From Paragordius varius (lineage: Eukaryota > Nematomorpha): a stretch of DNA of 64,000 nucleotides. Of the stretch, positions 15,501 to 28,281 are shown one piece after another (the stretch's first letter is position 1; the number at the start of each line of letters is the position of its first letter). The notes beneath the pieces are model-generated. The model did no database searches and was not told where the DNA came from. It was given only the letters and a program-made list of their open reading frames with translations. Location: contig OZ176054.1 of the NCBI GenBank assembly GCA_964247055.1, forward strand, positions 7,626,001-7,690,000, read 5' to 3'. Position numbers and translations under genes: made by a program.

Positions 15501-18500
15501 GTAATTTCTGATTAATTATAAACTTTGAAATAAAAAAGCCAGATTTTTTTCCATGCTGTACAGGGCTTAAACGACTGAGCTATTCGGAATTACAACTTGA
15601 TTCATATCTAAAAACTGCTTTCACGTTATTTTTATATGGTGGCATGTTTTATAGATTGAGCATCTACCCAAAGGTTAACATATAAAGTAAACCATTGTTA
15701 ATCCATATGATTTGGCTTATCCGAAAAGTTACCTGCGAGCCACGATTAACAGTAAATAAAATGGCACACTATGCAAAGCGCTTACACCTAAAGTACATGA
15801 GATAGGGTGGAACCTTAGCCAGCGGCTTATCTATAAAAGCTATAGAATATATTTTTGCGTTATTAAAAATACCCTGAAACGGTGATTCAATCTATTGTTG
15901 TGACAGGTTTTTCAAAGAATTTTTTTCAGTCAGGTTATTTTTATATGGTAGCCAATTTTACATAAGGATCTCTAACTATAATAATATAAAATAGCTTTCA
16001 ACCAAATTTGTTGCCTTTATACGGGAAAAATCTAAAAACATTATTAATTTATAATCTCACTAACGCAAAAAATTGTTTCAAACCTGGGTCATCCATCGGT
16101 TAAATTAGAAAAAGCACTAAGCAATTTTAGCTTACAAATAAACACAAACTACTATTGTTTTATATAGTCATTTGCTTAACAATTCTACTTTTGGTGTCTT
16201 AGCTCTTTTTGCAAAAAATGTCATTTTATAGGTGGAGTGACTAAGTGCAGGGCTAATTCAAAAAAGTGGGGCGACTAGAGCGAATTCGTAAAAAAATAAA
16301 CAACATTTTAAGTTTGAATGAATCTATATATTTTCTGAAAAATTGTCTCAAAAACTCTATTTAAAAGCTAACTTTTCACGTGGAGTGGGGTTTACCAACC
16401 GCTAATTAACAAATCGACTATAGTTGGCGCATATAAAAATAAATAAAAATTCTCCACTTTTGAGCCGGAATGGGCCTACAAGTTTTACTAAAATTGACTC
16501 AAGGCTTCATTAATGTTTAGGGTCTTCGGAAACTTTGTTGAAACCATTTTCATTCAATTTTTCTAGACTTATTTTGGTTTTTTGGGTTCGAGATTTCAAT
16601 ACAGCACTTAGAATGAGTTAAAATAAACAGCGCATATAAATTATAATCATGCAATATTATAGTTAAATAAGGTCTAGGATAAATCCATAGAAACCTTATT
16701 AAACTTCATATATTCAGTATGATTCAAAACATTATATACGGCATTGAATGTTATATTATCAGTCGGTCAACAATAAAAAGTTTATAAAATAAAATAAACG
16801 GCAGCAGTAAAATATAAATTATTAGAATATTAAAAAACCATAAATTTCTTAATCATAAAAATATTTTTATTAAGCCATCAGCCACCGTAATTTTACTACT
16901 ATTACATGATTTCTTACTAATTATGACTAATGAAACGATTCTCTGCATAAAAACATTAAATATTTTAACTGCTGAGAACCGTCATCAAAACGCCCTAGAA
17001 CCCTGACTATAGCGTCTCTCTAAAGCTTTAATGCCAATTATTTCTTTATTAAGTCTGCTCCTTCTTCAACTATATGACTATCTACCCTTTTTGCAATGTG
17101 CTTTTTATATAAAATGGGCAGTTTTTGGATCAAAATACTTTTTAAAATTTTGTATTTTAGATATAGAATTGCATTTGGACCAATAAAACCTCAGTTTACA
17201 CTTAGTTGTACTCATTTTTGAATATTTATTGAGCGAATAAAAAGTAATAGAAATTATCAGTATATAACATATACCACGGTTCTCTAGCTTCAACACTTAA
17301 AAGTAAATTAACCAAACTGCAATATTAAATAATATACATTATGTAATATACTAAGATTGCCCTGTCATGCGTCGCTGCAATTCAACTAACATGAGGATTT
17401 TTGTTTCGGGTCATACAATATTTTTGTGCAACGTAAGAGCAATAACTGCAAATAAAAATACCTACAATACAAACATAGTCGTTATCTCATCATCTTTTTC
17501 TGTAGTATATTCGCATTTAACAATCATACCAAATTCTTCATACAAAGATTGTTCTTTGTGAGTTATTTATACTCATATTTTCCCACAAGTTTTAATTTTT
17601 AAATAATTAAAATTTGTAGATTATATATTTATAAAAGTTTTTGATTATAATAATTTGTATATCATGGTCAATTTCTTCTTGTAAAAGAAATTGTAGTATT
17701 AAATAGTTTTATTTCAGTAGGGACTGAACCCAGGAACAAATTAAAAAAATGTGATTGGATTATCGGCGCATTATAAAGGAAGTAACTATTTTTTTCTTGC
17801 TTCACAAACAAAACCCCGAGGCTAAACACAAGGCTTAAAAAGGCTCGCTTAGGTTAATTCTTAAATGAAATATGGATAACCATTTTTGTATTATAATTTG
17901 GTCTACAAGTTGTGTGAAAAATTTATTAGTTTTAATCAGAAAAGTATTTTTTTAAGAAAATCATAAACAACGTTTGTTTATGTTTTGTAACTATTTGCTC
18001 AATTTGGTATTTTTTCAAAAATTTAGGAGGAACCATTATAACTTGACCAAAACAATAAAACTGATACCAAACCAAATTTTTGGATATCGCGATTATTTTG
18101 TTCAAAACCGTTTTCCTTAAGATCTTTATGATCCGAAAGATGCAAATGATTATCTTAAAACAACGGTTCCGGTTTTTGTAAATACACGCTGTATATGTCG
18201 ATCTGAGCAGGCGCATGGAAAGCGGATGGCATTGTGTATCGATTCATAACCTTAGTAAATAAAGTAAAATTTTCATCTAAAAACAGATGTTTTTAGATTA
18301 GGAAATACTAGTTTTGTTCAGATGAGCCGCAACGTAGACATATATTGAATAAAATTTTGTTAGTGACATTTAATTAACAAATAATTTTATTAATTTGTTT
18401 TAGCGGTCATAATGAACCGAATTGTAGTAAAGATCTCGGACCCCATTTAAGGACTATTGATTAAAATTCTTATATCCTTTTTTATATTAGGATAGGAATT

Positions 18501-18750
18501 AAATTATAAAAAACTCATGATAGCTTTATCACTCACCTGCCCAGGGGTGACTATGATCAATGAACTGTGACATGGTTTTATAAATAATTTATAATTGTGA
18601 CATTACCGATATCATCAAGTTCAATTAAAATTGCAAATGAAGCATGCCATATTTATTGTGCAAAGAAAACTGCAAAAAATAATACTGTGGAATGGGTTGA
18701 AAACATGATTATTATAATAAATAAAATTTGTGTAATATACAAAAAAATAT
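12515..18750. other. Intergenic: 5' side of TCF to 3' side of ACAA2
   Basis: About 6.2 kb between the TCF start codon and the ACAA2 stop codon, with both genes on the minus strand. It should hold the TCF promoter and 5' untranslated region and the ACAA2 3' end. Apart from one hAT-type MITE (14428-14606) and a (CA)n run near 13838 I recognise nothing. Short open frames at 13.9-14.2 kb and 17.1-17.6 kb have no recognisable protein signature. Confidence 0.5.
14428..14606. mobile_element. hAT-type MITE, 179 bp, with imperfect 8-bp target duplication
   Basis: The left end starts CAGTGTGATACTCACC and the right end, read in reverse complement, starts CAGTGATACTAAAACC. Both ends then reach a GGGCCGC / GCGGCCCT block. 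The flanking 8-mers TTATAGAC (14420-14427) and CTATAGAT (14607-14614) match at 6 of 8 positions, as expected for an old hAT target duplication. There is no coding capacity, so it would depend on a transposase elsewhere. Confidence 0.6.
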
Positions 18751-21700
18751 TTAAAAGTTGGAATTCTTGATGGCGTTTTCAATGACAATTGCTATTCCTT
18801 GACCACCACCAATGCAAGCTGAGCCCACCGCATAAGTAAGATTCTTTCTACTACAAAACACAGTAATTAAATGAATAAAGATTTATTTGACACATAAATA
18901 AATTTACAGCGTAAAATGCCTTACAAAAAATACTTTTGCCTATGCTAATTCACAAACCCATATAGCAGAAAAAATGTATTATTAATTTTTATAAAATGTA
19001 ATATAAGAATTGTTAATTAAAAAATTATAGCAGACATATGCAAAGGTTATTAACAGAAACAATTGAATGTGATTACAAAATATAATAATATATTAAATAA
19101 AACTCGGATTCAAGCGGGACCAACAACTTAGTGACAAATTAACAAAAGCTATTAAGCTAATGACTACTTATTCATTAAAGCAACTTAAGGCAAAAAGTTA
19201 TAAAGTGCGCATAACTTTCAAATTAAATAATATTTCCGTGTTTACCGGCATAATGCAAGTGTCCTTAGTCAAATGTATTATTTTCAACCTATATACTTGA
19301 TTAAAATAAAAGAAAAAAATAATTTTTGATTAAAAACAAAAATCAATCATTGTAAAAATTAGTTAAATATAAGTCATGCGCTATTATTAATTCACAATGT
19401 TTGCAAAATACTTTACATCGGGAATTGTTTCACGATAAGCTTTTGATTATTTTATTCATATCCTGTATGTAAATGGTTATTACCTTTTTTTTAATTAACT
19501 TAGATTTCCAATTAATATTATCGATAATATAAATAGCATTGTAAATAATTTTAAAAAATAATTTTAATGTTGTTTTAGTTTGTTTACTAGGGACTATGTA
19601 TATGTAGTATTGGGTTTTTGTAAACTCTATTTATAACCTAAATAAATAAGATGTATTAAGGTGTGAACAATGAAACAAATGGCCCCTAATGCATTTATTT
19701 TATTAAATATAACTACCATTTTTTATGTTTTTACAACTTCTCCCAACATAATTGGCATTTTTATTATTGCTGCTTCATGGCTGCCAAAAATTTAAAGCAC
19801 ATATGCCAATAATCAATAGTGATCTAATCGCAAATAATAATTGCGCTTTTTTGGTCCTTAAAGTGAGTATTATGTAATGGAAAAGCGTAATTAAATTTTA
19901 TTAATGTGGTAAAAAAACTTTCTCCTAAACGCAACAAAAATTGGAGCGGTAGAATGACAATATTTTAAGAGCCAATAAGAATATTCTCAGGTTTTTGAAA
20001 TACAATATTAAGGGAATAAAACAGAGACTATTTTGATTATATACTAAAAAAATGGTAATATCCTATGTTAATTAGGCTAGGCTATAGCTATAGGTACAAG
20101 AATGTAGTTTTAATAATCGTAAGTCAGATTTTCATTTGGGAACTAATAAAGGAAATATTATCCCAAACTTTTGCATTCTAATATTGTCATTCCACCCTTG
20201 CATATTCAATTAAGCTTGGAAGAATATTTTTATAACGATAATTATCAATTTGCGCAGACTTGATCAAAACATATTAACAATTGATACGAATTTCTTGCAA
20301 TTATAAAAAATGAATAGTGATTAACGTTTTTCCAATACTTCGTATTGTTTTCTACAGATATTAATGAATGGAATCCCAAAAAAATTTATCACCCCGGAAG
20401 CTTTAAGCTTCACCAAATAAAAAGGCAAGTGTGAAAACTTATTCAAATTAGATAAAAGTCAATATACAAAAATAACAAGGGCAGAAAACTGTTCAACTCT
20501 TCCTTTAACAGAATACTGAAGGCACAAGGATTGATCAATCAATGCATAATTAGAGTTTTTTGCACAGCTTCAACAAACTAAAAATGATTTCAACAAATAA
20601 AAAATAAGCAGATGTTTTTAGCCAGAACACATAATTGAAGTTTTGGCTTACATTTACCTTATGACACCATATGAAGGCATAATTATTCAGGGTCAAACTG
20701 GTTAATAAACATCACAAACGGAAACTTAAGTAAATTAACCGATAAAAAACACCAATCAAGATTTGAAAATTATAAGCTCGCTGTATTAATCAAATTATCG
20801 CCAATAATCAATTTTTGTTCTGTTAGGAAAATCGACTCAACTTTTTATAAACGTAGGCAATAACTCATGATAAATTTAGCATTATATTATAGATATTTTC
20901 AAAGGTTGCTTATTTTCCCTAAAGATAATAAATATTAAAAAATTAATCATAAAAAAGAATTTACATCAATTGATGTGTTAAATGAGCAATTATACGCGAT
21001 CCAGAGGCAGCTAGCGGGTGACCTATGGCGATGGCACCACCACAAACATTAGTTCTACTCGGGTCCAAATCAAGTTCTCGTTCGACCGCTAAATATTGTG
21101 AGGCAAAAGCTTCATTCACCTAATGATATATGGAAATTGGTTATTATTTCTTGTCTTACAATAACTACAAGAGACCCATTCGCTATGAGCCAAATTGTGA
21201 AAAAAATAAACATGAGAAAAACAATTAAGCTAGTTCAAATACAAATCGGTTAAATAGTATGTACTATGTAGTGTCCCTAATTTAAGTTGACAAATGTGAA
21301 ATAACATTTATATAATATGTATAATTATTATTATATACCAAATTTCATCGTTTAAGATAACTACACGAAAGTTATTTCATAAAATAGCAATCACAAATAC
21401 GATATTTGATACTTAAAAAATTCTTTTGCTCAACATTATTGGACTTAAATCTGGTAACAATTTACATATCTGGCAGATGCACCGATTTTACAATATGTTG
21501 CCTTTACTATCAAATAATTTTGATTATTTCGATATTGTTTATGGAAATTTCTAATTTTATAATATATTGAATTTATTTTTTTGAAAACTCCGAAAATAAC
21601 CAGAAGTATATGCATTCTTTGTTACACAATAAAAGGGTGTATCTAAAAAGTTGTCTCTCATATAAAAAGTATTTATATTATAAAACTATTTTTACACTCA

Positions 21701-24700
21701 TGAACTTATGTATATAAATATATTTTTTAAAATCAATAAAATAGATATAACTCAAAATCAAGGCATGAGTTATATAAAATAGATGGAGAGCGGTAAATTT
21801 TCGAAATCAGCTTGGACATATCATTATCATAATGAAATGATTCCAGGCTAAATTTGAAATAACTTATTATAAAAATGTTTTTTTATTATGTCGCGTTAGT
21901 ATAGTATTTTAAATAACCTTTTGTTATATTATAAAAAACTACTTCAATCAAATCCATTTTCTTTAAGGGTAAATCAGCCTTTTTGAGTGCGTGCCTAATC
22001 GCTTCTACAGGTCCGATACCCATTATTGCAGGATCACATCCTAATTTTTATAACATTATAAAATGTAATCCGATTTTAACGCAAAAAAATGATTATAAAT
22101 TTCATATTCAAAGTAAATATGATTGTTATCTGTAAAAAAACATCCGTTATATATTTTACAAACAAAACCACTTAAAAAGGTAAGATTAAACGTAAATTCA
22201 CATACATTGAGAGTTTAACAATTATTTTCAAAAACAAAATTTAAGAGCTTCCATTTTCTCACCAAATACACATTTTAGATAAAAAATATTATTGAATATT
22301 TTTCGTAATCTAACCAGTAACATGATAGGATACTATGCGTGCTAATGGCTTAAACCCTTTTCTTTTACAAGTTTTTCCGTCGGCCAAAATCACTGCTCCA
22401 GCACCATCACTGATACCCTTAAACAAATATTATTTGTCATATAAAAACAATAGAGGAAATTTTTGATTTTTTTATCTGTTAAAACTTTGTAATATATATT
22501 GATATTAACAAAATGATCATAAAATAAAGCAAGAGTACAGAAGCATTCCCAGCTGAAACGGTTCCGTCTTTTTTAAAGAGGGCAGGAAGTTTGGTTAACG
22601 TATCAAGTGTCGTCTCCGGTTTGGGGTGTTCATCTATTGAAAAAACCTTATTTGGATCCTTTTTGGTTGCTATGTTAATGGGACATATTTCGTCATCAAA
22701 TGCATTCTCCTTTTGTGCTAAAAACATTTGCATATTATATTATATTAATATTGTCATCAAACATTGAATATAATAATTTACATATCGTTAAATTTATTTT
22801 AACACTTGGATACAACACATTCATTTCAGTCCTTCGATTCAAATTGGGGTATTTGAATACGCCAGCACTGTTTAAAATTAAATAATTCAAAAAATATGGA
22901 ATGAATTGAAACCATGGCAAAAATTTGCATATTTATAACAGTTTCTATCAATGTTGATTTAAATAAAAAATTAGTTTACATTTTAGCGTTAAACTCAAAA
23001 AAACACTTTTGCAAAAATGTTGTATAATAAAAATGGTGTCGAAGTAGTTTGATATGGAACTTTTTTTCAATACTAAACTTTATTTAGTGATTTTGGCTTA
23101 TTATAATTTTTATTAGGATTGAAGCATAAATTTTAAAAGTGGAACCGTTTTTTTCAGTGCTTTTTTAAAATTTCAACTATGTAGTTTGGGTTTAGATTCC
23201 CCAATTTGAATCAAAGTATTAAACTAAACTATTGCATTTCGATACAAGATACTACCCTTTTAAGGGATAAAAAAAACTTTCGTATATCAAAAATGTTCAA
23301 TATATAGAATGCAATTTTAACTTTAAAATTTTTAATTTAAACTAATATTTAAAGGTATAATTAGTTACCACCAATATACCATTTTTCCATCTCATTTGGG
23401 ATTGGAGTGCATAGGTGTCCGCTTCAAGCTTAGTTATTCCATATTTTTGAGCCAGATTTTCGGCCGTTATAGACATTGGCATATTGACATAGGTATCGGT
23501 TAAACCTTGCCATAAACTATCTTCCAGCTATAAAATGAAATATAAAATAAAGTTAAAAAGCGTTTGCGAAATAATGGATTTTTACTGCTTTTGTGATATA
23601 TCATTAAGAATTTTTGCACTTAATATGAGTTTAAAGTAAATAATATCATTGTATAATCCGACCAGATATTTTGAACTTTGACGCAGTACAAAATTAAAAC
23701 ATATTTGACTGTTTTTTACACCATCTGTGTGGTATATTACACAGCTTCCACAAAAAAATATCCTGATGAAATATATATATATATATACTGATAGGAAAAT
23801 ATCTGGATTATCATGGTGCTTTTGGTTTTAACCCTTACTTATTAAAGAAAGTTGTTTACACTTTTGTGTTAATGCTCCGTATAAAATATGCAAAAAGTGC
23901 GCATTATTATCAAATATATTTTTTGAAAATTAAATGCTTTATTTCAAAATATATCACTAAAATATAAAATAACCTGCATTTAAAAAGCAAAACAATATTT
24001 TTAAAAATTTTAAATTGTTAGATGTGGGCTCTGAAAGTCCCATTTTTGGCTCTTAAATGGATTGCTCTCTTATAGAAAACGCAAAAATTCCGACATTAAG
24101 CAATAATTTTAAATATATGCTAAATTTCGATAACTAAATATATTTTTCATGCATACTTTCAAAAATTAATTTTTAATGATTTTATTAAAGGCTACTACAT
24201 ACTATTTTCATGGAAACGATATGAGCGGTTGAGATGTTTTAATTTTTATATATAATTCGATAATATTATACGTTTTTTTCACTCAAAATTATTGAGTTTT
24301 TTTTACTAAAACCACCAAAATTTGCAAGCAAATAAACCTTTAAATTAAAATTCTTAACCTATAGTAATGTTCAACATCATCAATTTAGAAAAAGGGTTTT
24401 ATAATATCTTAAAGCGTTATACCTTTTCCACCATGTTTAAAAATAGTTTGATACACTTCAACAATATATCTCGAATTTGTTTATGCAAAAAAATAAGAAA
24501 ACTAATAAAAATTAAAGATTAGGAAAAAAAGAAATATCATACCTCCCACCAAATGAGTAAAAGCGTAAAAACTCTAATTTTTTTATATGAAACAGGTTAT
24601 TTCGAAATCATATGCCATATATAATAAATTTTAAATAAAATGTTACGGGAATAACAATTGTTTATATAAGTTTTAGTTTGTAATTATAACAAAAAATGAA

Positions 24701-25737
24701 CTTTCTAAACTTGATCAAATATATATCAAAATATCATAAATTATTTGTTAATTTTAAATTTTTAGGCACCTCTTTTTGCCGCCCTGAGTGAAAGAGCCAT
24801 TAGTCTGAATCTTACGGTGTCAGATTTATAGTTTCACTGCGCGAAACGCTGCAATCATAAGCGGTTTGACCGATCCAAAATCCATTTTTATGTATAATTC
24901 GAGCAGAAAATAAAATATTAACCAATTAAAAATAGGCCAATCTTAGTTTTTTACCGCAAAATGATCCATTTCTTTACAAATTATGGGCTTATTTTTACAG
25001 TGAGTACTATGTCAAATTCTAAAATAATTTTTTTGAATAAATAATAGGTAATTAATATATATTCATAATTAATTAATTTTTTTAATTTCGAAAAGCAGTC
25101 GCAGTTTTTTCTGAAAATCCAGTACTGTACTGCGAAAAACAGCCTATATGGTCACATTATCATTGTATACCAAAATCAACCAAAAATTTATATAAATATA
25201 CTAGGGACATATAAACCTTTAAATCAGTGCCTAATTTTATTCCAAAACGAACATCTCTAAGCATATAAGGTGATAGGCTCATATTTTCAGTTCCACCGCA
25301 CAAAACTACTTCCGAATTATATGTAGCTATTTCCTATAAGTTTAAAAAATATTCAGAAACTTGATATCCATTTATGATGGATTGAAAACCTGATCCACAA
25401 AGTCTATTTACAGTTAATGCGGGAGAACTGACATCTAAGCCTAATTTTAGGCCGACATGCCTGGCAAGATAAATTGAGCTCGGTGATGTCTAATCTTTTA
25501 TCAAAAAACTATTACATACATGTATAACATGACCAACTACGGTAGAATCGATATCAGTAGGCTTTATGTTGTTATATTTTCCATTTAAACAAGCTTTACT
25601 AGCAAATAAACAGAGTTCAGTTGGAGAAAAGTTTTTTAATTTACCACCAAAAGCACCAAAAGGTGTTCTTTTTGCCGCTATTATAAATATGTCTAAAATA
25701 TTGATGATAAATTTAATTTACCTTTAACATGCGTCAT
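18751..25737 (-). CDS. ACAA2: 3-ketoacyl-CoA thiolase, mitochondrial (acetyl-CoA acyltransferase 2)
   Basis: Catalyses the last step of mitochondrial fatty-acid beta-oxidation, cleaving 3-ketoacyl-CoA with CoA into acetyl-CoA and a shortened acyl-CoA. Ten exons, all phases consistent: 25722-25737, 25520-25692, 25361-25489, 25217-25333, 23380-23527, 22539-22717, 22315-22417, 21943-22040, 20965-21119, 18751-18847. The 404-residue product is close to the usual 397. Thiolase residues are in place: nucleophile Cys94 in [10 protein letters not shown], the NEAFA motif at 323, His355 in [14 protein letters not shown], and Cys384 in SACIGGGQG. The text follows the ACAA2 branch ([31 protein letters not shown]) rather than the ACAT1 or SCP2 thiolases. 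The start at 25737 gives a short exon (MTHVK) and no long presequence, as in mammalian ACAA2, whose targeting signal is not cleaved. Introns 1-3 are only 29, 30 and 27 nt; the other six range from 121 to 2117 nt and hold no recognised genes. Confidence 0.95.
23528..25216. other. Long intron 4 of ACAA2 with a dispersed repeat end
   Basis: This 1.69 kb intron starts close to a (TA)n run followed, at about 23791-23840, by a block reading ctggattatcatggtgc and then ttttggttttaac. Related blocks occur near 33945 in the same orientation and near 37200-37245 and 37490-37540 in the opposite orientation. It is probably the end of a non-autonomous element. No second end was found within the intron. Confidence 0.4.
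25334..25721 (-). other. Three micro-introns of ACAA2 (29, 30 and 27 nt)
   Basis: Introns at 25693-25721 (29 nt), 25490-25519 (30 nt) and 25334-25360 (27 nt), all GT-AG on the minus strand. The second has a GTATGT donor. Joining the exons restores [19 protein letters not shown] and [13 protein letters not shown], which align residue for residue with the ACAA2 family, so the boundaries are well fixed. The 27- and 30-nt introns would keep the frame if retained, but both end in an in-frame TAG. Confidence 0.9.
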
Positions 25738-26318
25738 ATTTCAGGTCGATTACTATATAAGGTTGGGTTATTCAAATTTCAAAGAGGTATATTTATTAAC
25801 ATAGGTCAAATATGTTAATTTAATTTAACACCTTTCGTTATTCCGACCTATTTTTCTAAATGTTTTTTTAAAGTAAAAAGAGTTTATGAGTGGAAGCAGT
25901 GTACAAGCTATTTTAATATAAAAATTTTTGGTTTAAAAGACCGATTAAAATTATAGTAGACATGTTTGGAATATAGTTGAGTTATCAATAAAAAATTAAA
26001 GCGTAATCATAGTTTATAGAAATATTTGTTTTCCCTAAAAAATTAATATTTAGGTATCAAAAAAGGATTTAAAAATAAAGTTGAGTTATCAATAAAAAAT
26101 CAGAAAGCATAATCACAGTATTATTTAAATTAAAAACCATTTAAAAAATTGATTTCAAAAAAAAACAATATCTAGGTATCCAGAAAATGGTGACAGGCAT
26201 GCATCCTAGCTTAATAATATGCAATATTACCCCCAATCAAGGTATCTAAAGTCACAGTCTCCACTCTAAACACGTCGAAACGACGCTTGGCGTAATTTCC
26301 TCTTTAAACATGTTTTTC
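25738..26318. other. ACAA2 upstream region
   Basis: About 580 bp between the ACAA2 start codon and the 189-bp tandem array. It is AT-rich and contains a partial direct repeat (near 25980 and near 26080, sharing gagttatcaataaaaaatta). It presumably includes the ACAA2 promoter, but no specific element is recognisable. Confidence 0.4.
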
Positions 26319-27074
26319 TTAATTTGGTTACATATTATAGTGTTTTTAGACCATTAACGTTCAACCGACAATTACGTGGAGATTCATCGCTAATCTCGGT
26401 TGTTAGCAAAATTTTAATTCTTTCGTATTATCCAAAAAGACAATCTTTCCCGTTTCATAAGCCTCATTCAGTAGGTATTTTATCAGAAAACATTCCTATC
26501 ATATGTATTAATTTGGTTACATATTATAGTGTTTTTAGACCATTAACGTTCAAACGACAATTACGTGGAGATTCATCGCTAATCTCGGTTGTTAGCAAAA
26601 TTTTAATTCTTTCGTATTATCCAAAAAGACAATCTTTCCCGTTTCATAAGCCTCATTCAGTAGGTATTTTATCAGAAAACATTCCTATCATATGTATTAA
26701 TTTGGTTACATATTATAGTGTTTTTAGACCATTAACGTTCAAACGACAATTACGTGGAGATTCATCGCTAATCTCGGTTGTTAGCAAAATTTTAATTCTT
26801 TCGTATTATCCAAAAAGACAATCTTTCCCGTTTCATAAGCCTCATTCAGTAGGTATTTTATCAGAAAACATTCCTATCATATGTATTAATTTGGTTACAT
26901 ATTATAGTGTTTTTAGACCATTAACGTTCAAACGACAATTACGTGGAGATTCATCGCTAATCTCGGTTGTTAGCAAAATTTTAATTCTTTCGTATTATCC
27001 AAAAAGACAATCTTTCCCGTTTCATAAGCCTCATTCAGTAGGTATTTTATCAGAAAACATTCCTATCATATGTA
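26319..27074 (+). repeat. Tandem array: exactly four copies of a 189-bp unit
   Basis: Units start at 26319, 26508, 26697 and 26886 with TTAATTTGGTTAC and end at 27074. By eye the copies differ at one base only (CAACCGAC in copy 1, CAAACGAC in the others), so amplification was recent. The unit length is 63 codons and one plus-strand frame is free of stops, so a 258-codon open frame spans the array. That frame shows no known domain, and I treat it as a by-product of the repeat rather than a gene. Just past the right edge is a short related piece (ccattaacgttcgac, near 27103). Confidence 0.9.
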
Positions 27075-27964
27075 TCGGTTTAAACGGTAATTCGTTATAA
27101 ACCGACCATTAACGTTCGACTCACAAACACAGAGGAATGATTATAATAATTTGTCGCCAAACTCTACTATTTCTTGCCTAAATTTCAAAAGTCCACTCAC
27201 ATGTATTCCGCCATCTTTATTTCCTCACACGGTACAATAATACATAGTTTTATTATTTTAGGAAATGATAAGTGGCAGTTTAGTGGGCATATCTTTTAAA
27301 ATTTGGTTTAATTAGAGTCTGCACATGGTTGACAGAAATATACCATATGTGCTTGTGTACTACAATAACAAGGGTATTAATGAAACAAACAATGTGCAAT
27401 CATTAATGGTCCAATTTCTAGGGCTTGACCCAAGATGGAGGGCGGTTTAGAGCCCACACATGCTTGACCAGGATTGTAGAACAGCTGTTACGAGGACTTT
27501 ACCCCGAAGGAGAATTGGGTTAATGCCGCCCAAAGCCCTTCGAAAGTTTTTTCATATCTGATTAACGATAACGAGAAAGATTGTAACGGTATTTTATCCA
27601 TGAGTACGTTTATTTATATATTGAATCACAGTCAGAATTTAAAGCAATTAAAGGCGGTTAAAGTTGAAAAGTTAATAGATCACACAAGGTTAGTGAATTG
27701 ATAAACGTTTTATTTAATAAGAGTAGGAAATAAATTATTAATTTTTTCAAAAAACTAAAAAGACGCCATCTATTTATTTATTAACAATCAACCCTCTATG
27801 CAGATTATAAATTTGTGAAATGGCTACTAACCGGTCTAATACCAAAATTATGGAGCTTAATTACGATTATTTATACAGCAAAAATACAATGGTAACTTTT
27901 ATCAATGTAATTAACAACGTCGCATTGTTTGTGTTAAACTTTGAATAAAAACATATAATAGATT
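27075..27964. other. Spacer between tandem array and Tc1-like transposon
   Basis: About 890 bp. Near 27420-27545 there is a less AT-rich block with short inverted matches (agggcttgaccc, agggcggttt, ccgcccaaagccct) that may be the remnant of a small transposon. No gene is recognisable. Confidence 0.35.
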
Positions 27965-27966
27965 TA

Positions 27967-28168
27967 CAGTCATGTCTATATAGAATTGTCTTTTTTTTTT
28001 ATTTAAATGATTATAATTTTTTTTTAATTGTTTTGATGTTTGATATGTCAACTTTCAACATGCGCATTTTTAAGCCTTAAAATAATAGTAGCCTATTTAT
28101 TGTAAGAATTTTTAATTTATAATTAAAAGATATTGCAAAATATTATTCTTGATGCACAACATGCGCAT
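27967..28168 (+). repeat. Left terminal inverted repeat of the Tc1-like element
   Basis: About 200 bp matching the reverse complement of 29717-29928 with small differences, mainly in homopolymer lengths and a few substitutions. Shared landmarks are CAGTCATGTCTATATAGAAT at the tip, ttgatatgtttgatg-type text and tgcgcatttttaagcc in the middle, and atgcgcat at the inner end. Confidence 0.85.
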
Positions 28169-28281
28169 ATTGTAATTTTTATCTTTTGTAAAATATTAAT
28201 TATAAAATTTTATTAATAAAGTTTAAACACACATAACCAAAATATAATTTAAAAGATAAAAATATTTATTGATTATAATAT

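Noticed and set aside
17105-17561. Minus-strand open text near 17.4-17.56 kb (YEEFGMIVKCEYTTEKDDE, then a Cys-rich piece) that could be joined by a 20-nt GT-AG segment
   Set aside because: No family recognised, no clear upstream acceptor or start, and a 20-nt intron would be shorter than any other here. In AT-rich DNA such joins arise by chance.
26324-27100. 258-codon open frame across the 189-bp array taken as a gene
   Set aside because: It exists because the unit length is divisible by three and one frame lacks stops. No domain, no separate start context, no codon-level signal.
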